A stretch of 24,295 nt of DNA. Origin: Phycisphaerales bacterium UBA2402. GTDB taxonomy: Bacteria > Planctomycetota > Phycisphaerae > Phycisphaerales > UBA1924. The stretch spans positions 50,929 to 75,223 of the forward strand of contig DDSA01000092.1 in the NCBI GenBank assembly GCA_002343715.1, in the 5' to 3' direction. Shown here one piece after another: positions 22,519 through 24,295 of this stretch. The position numbers were made by a program, and so were the translations under genes. The notes beneath the pieces were generated by a model. That model made no database searches. It was not told the origin of the DNA and saw only the letters and a list, made by a program, of their open reading frames with translations. The stretch's first letter is position 1. Each line of letters begins with the position of its first letter.

Positions 22519-24129
22519 TCAGGTGCCGAACGCCTGCTCCGCGACGGTGATCGCCCGGGCGAGCGCGGCGGCCTTGTTGACGGTCTCTAGGAACTCATCA
22601 TCGGGATTTGAGTCCGCGACGATCCCCCCCGAGGCCTGGAGGTGATAGACCCAGGCATCGGCGGTCCGACGAGCGAACGGAACGACCATCGTTCGAAGCG
22701 CCAGGGCGATGTCCATCTGCCCGTCGAGGCCGGCGTAGCCCATGCCCCCGCCGTACGGGCCGCGGCGGATCGGCTCAAGTTGATCGATCACCTGCATCGC
22801 CCGGACCTTGGGCGCGCCGCTGATGGTGCCCACGGGCAGGGCGGCGCGCAGCGCATCCCAGCAGTCCAGCCCTTCGCGGAGTTCGCCGGTGACGGTGCTG
22901 CTGATGTGCATGACGTGGCTGTACCGCTCGACCTCCATGACGGCGGGCAGACGAACGGACCCAGGGCGTGCGACCACGCCCACGTCATTGCGGCCCAGGT
23001 CCACGAGCATGATGTGCTCGGCGCGCTCCTTCTGGTCCGCGAGGAGTTCGCGCTCAAGGGCCTGGTCCTCCTGGGGCGTGCCGCCGCGGCGGCGCGTGCC
23101 CGCGAGGGGGCGGTTGGTCACGATGAACGAATCTCCTTCGCGGCGAACGCGGCAGAGAATTTCCGGGCTGCTGGCCACGAGGATGCACCCTTCGCACTGC
23201 ATGTAGACCATGTAGGGGCTGGGGTTGACCGCCCGCAGCGCCCGGTAGACATCGAAGGGGTCGGCGGCGCTGGTCCGCTCGAAGCGTTGCCCCAGCACAA
23301 CCTGGAAGACATCACCGGCGCGGATGAACTCCGCGGCGTTGGCGAGCATCGCCCGGTGCTGCTCGCGGGTCATGTTGCTGGGCATCGGCCCCGGGGCGGC
23401 CTCCCTGGGCACGAGGCCCGAGGGGAGTGGCTTGCTGTGCCGCTCGATCATCGCGGTCCAGTAGCGGAGTTCATCGACCGTGGCGTCGTAGATCGCGCCG
23501 GGATCATCCCCCGGCCCCACGCTCGCCAGCCTCACCACGAAGACGATCTTGTCCACGTGGTCGAAGACGACGACGCCCTCGTAAAAACCGAAGTGCAGAT
23601 CGGGAAGCCCACGATCGTCGGGCGGCGCGTATGAAAAAGGCAGTTTGGCCGGCTCAGCGTAGCGGACGCTGTCGTACGCCGCGTAGCCGAACCAGCCGCC
23701 GAGGACGCACGAGGGGAGTTCGTCCTTCACACCCCGGCGAGGAGGGCGGGCGAGGACGATGTGGCGGGTTCGGTGTCGGAGCAGCGTGAACGGGTCGCGG
23801 GTATCGAGTGGCGCGGTCCGGGCGGTAGGGGTCCGCGGTCGGTGGGTGTGAACAGTGAGCGGGAGTTCGCCCCGGGCGATGATCTCTTCCGACGGCTGCG
23901 CGCCGAGGATGGAGTAGCGTCCCTGGCGTTCGCCGCCTTCCACCGATTCGAGCAAGAATGAAGGGGCCGACCGGTCATCGCGTGCCACCAGACGGCGATA
24001 GGCCAACACCGGCGTCAGCTGGTCGCTCAACAGGCGCAGGCACATCGGCACCGCGATCGTTCGATCCGCGTGGAGACGGCGCTGCGCACCGACAAAGGAC
24101 GCGAACTCATCGCGCGACAGGTTGGGCAT
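22519..24129 (-). CDS. trpE: Anthranilate synthase component I TrpE
   Basis: This encodes 536 residues from the ATG at 24129; the upstream extension is unlike the family. TrpE makes anthranilate from chorismate, with ammonia supplied by TrpG. The N-terminal LLES (59-62) is the tryptophan feedback site, so allosteric inhibition is expected. The chorismate-binding domain has PLAGTRRRGGTPQED (341-355), LVDLGRNDVG (375-384), VPVGTISGAPKVRAMQVID-type residues around 432-449, PYGGGMGYAG (458-467) and ASGGIVADSNPDDEF (499-513). All look intact. TrpG and other trp genes are not adjacent here. Between it and the gene on the right is a strong GC hairpin (24189-24219). Confidence 0.96.
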   Translation of the reverse strand: MPNLSRDEFASFVGAQRRLHADRTIAVPMCLRLLSDQLTPVLAYRRLVARDDRSAPSFLLESVEGGERQGRYSILGAQPSEEIIARGELPLTVHTHRPRTPTARTAPLDTRDPFTLLRHRTRHIVLARPPRRGVKDELPSCVLGGWFGYAAYDSVRYAEPAKLPFSYAPPDDRGLPDLHFGFYEGVVVFDHVDKIVFVVRLASVGPGDDPGAIYDATVDELRYWTAMIERHSKPLPSGLVPREAAPGPMPSNMTREQHRAMLANAAEFIRAGDVFQVVLGQRFERTSAADPFDVYRALRAVNPSPYMVYMQCEGCILVASSPEILCRVRREGDSFIVTNRPLAGTRRRGGTPQEDQALERELLADQKERAEHIMLVDLGRNDVGVVARPGSVRLPAVMEVERYSHVMHISSTVTGELREGLDCWDALRAALPVGTISGAPKVRAMQVIDQLEPIRRGPYGGGMGYAGLDGQMDIALALRTMVVPFARRTADAWVYHLQASGGIVADSNPDDEFLETVNKAAALARAITVAEQAFGT

Positions 24130-24188
24130 GCGCGGACTGTACTCCCCCGACCACACCGATTCCGTCGAGGGTTGACGGTGATGGACAA

Positions 24189-24219
24189 CCGCCCGCCCGG
24201 TTCGGCACCGGGCGGGCGG
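24189..24219 (-). terminator. Perfect 13-bp GC hairpin between trpE and the edge gene
   Basis: CCGCCCGCCCGGT and ACCGGGCGGGCGG are exact inverted repeats around a 5-base loop. On the minus strand it follows the stop of the edge gene by about 30 bases and is followed by TTGT rather than a long T run. A terminator for the edge gene is the likeliest role; an attenuator-like role ahead of trpE is possible, but no Trp-rich leader peptide is seen. Confidence 0.65.
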
Positions 24220-24247
24220 ATTTGAAACGGAACACGTCACATTTGGT

Positions 24248-24295
24248 TCAGCAGCCGCCGGCCTCCCAGGCCGTGAAGAAGGCCTCGACATCGCC
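24248..24295 (-). CDS. C-terminal fragment, EF-hand/dockerin-like tail
   Basis: The last bases of the window encode the final 15 residues of a minus-strand gene, GDVEAFFTAWEAGGC, ending at TGA 24250-24248. The 'D.FFxAWEAG.C' ending is a recurring style in exported planctomycete proteins that carry dockerin-like calcium-binding repeats (D.NGDG..... D..AF...) at the C-terminus. The rest of the gene is outside the window, so this is suggestive only. Confidence 0.6.
   Translation of the reverse strand, partial: GDVEAFFTAWEAGGC

Noticed and set aside
22642..23634. A 330-codon plus-strand frame opposite trpE
   Set aside because: It is a shadow of trpE codon bias; the product is His/Asp/Arg-rich with no motif.
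1..24295. CRISPR array, insertion sequence, integrase or rRNA genes
   Set aside because: No regularly spaced repeats, transposase or integrase motifs, or rRNA sequence were seen on either strand.

Overview
The window is a gene-dense, GC-rich bacterial chromosome segment. It most likely comes from a planctomycete of the Phycisphaerae type. This rests on two adjacent secreted proteins with a PEP-CTERM-like tail of the PAPGS/PTPGS variety, a clipped C-terminus at the right edge ending in an EF-hand/dockerin-like GDVEAFFTAWEAGGC, many small lipoproteins, and an ECF sigma factor paired with a membrane regulator that lacks a zinc motif. The taxon is inferred from protein style only; there is no rRNA or other phylogenetic marker.

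Layout, left to right. Positions 1-2552 hold the tail of ychF, an AIM24-family protein, pdxA (vitamin B6 synthesis, minus strand) and a secreted FKBP-type prolyl isomerase. Positions 2567-5148 hold a small lipoprotein and a large alpha/beta-hydrolase lipoprotein (both minus), then a flavin-reductase-like protein (plus). Positions 5180-7500 hold two paralogous PEP-CTERM-like secreted proteins. Each has its own matching promoter, 5' leader element, strong Shine-Dalgarno and hairpin terminator, and a non-coding, AT-richer spacer of about 490 bp lies between them. Positions 7624-11800 look like a signalling locus: an FHA-GAF-PP2C phosphatase diverges from an ECF sigma factor, a translationally coupled membrane-anchored regulator, and an exported protein of a secretin-accessory style. 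Positions 11842-13827 carry an exported hypothetical protein and a GT4-type glycosyltransferase with a terminator at its stop codon.

Positions 14141-14644 encode the most unexpected gene, a Tae4-like peptidoglycan amidase (type VI secretion effector family) with its catalytic Cys and His in place. No type VI genes and no recognisable immunity gene are beside it. Positions 14728-20055 form a minus-strand cluster in transcription order mutS, lipoprotein (start overlapping the mutS stop), nadB, small membrane protein. The right end has a SixA/phosphoglycerate-mutase-like lipoprotein, a Tat-exported NAD-dependent epimerase, an EVE-domain protein, trpE, and the last codons of a further gene.

Most of the window is housekeeping metabolism (B6, NAD and tryptophan synthesis), mismatch repair and envelope lipoproteins. 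The accessory interest lies in the duplicated PEP-CTERM transcription units with their spacer, the sigma/regulator/phosphatase locus, and the orphan Tae4-like amidase.
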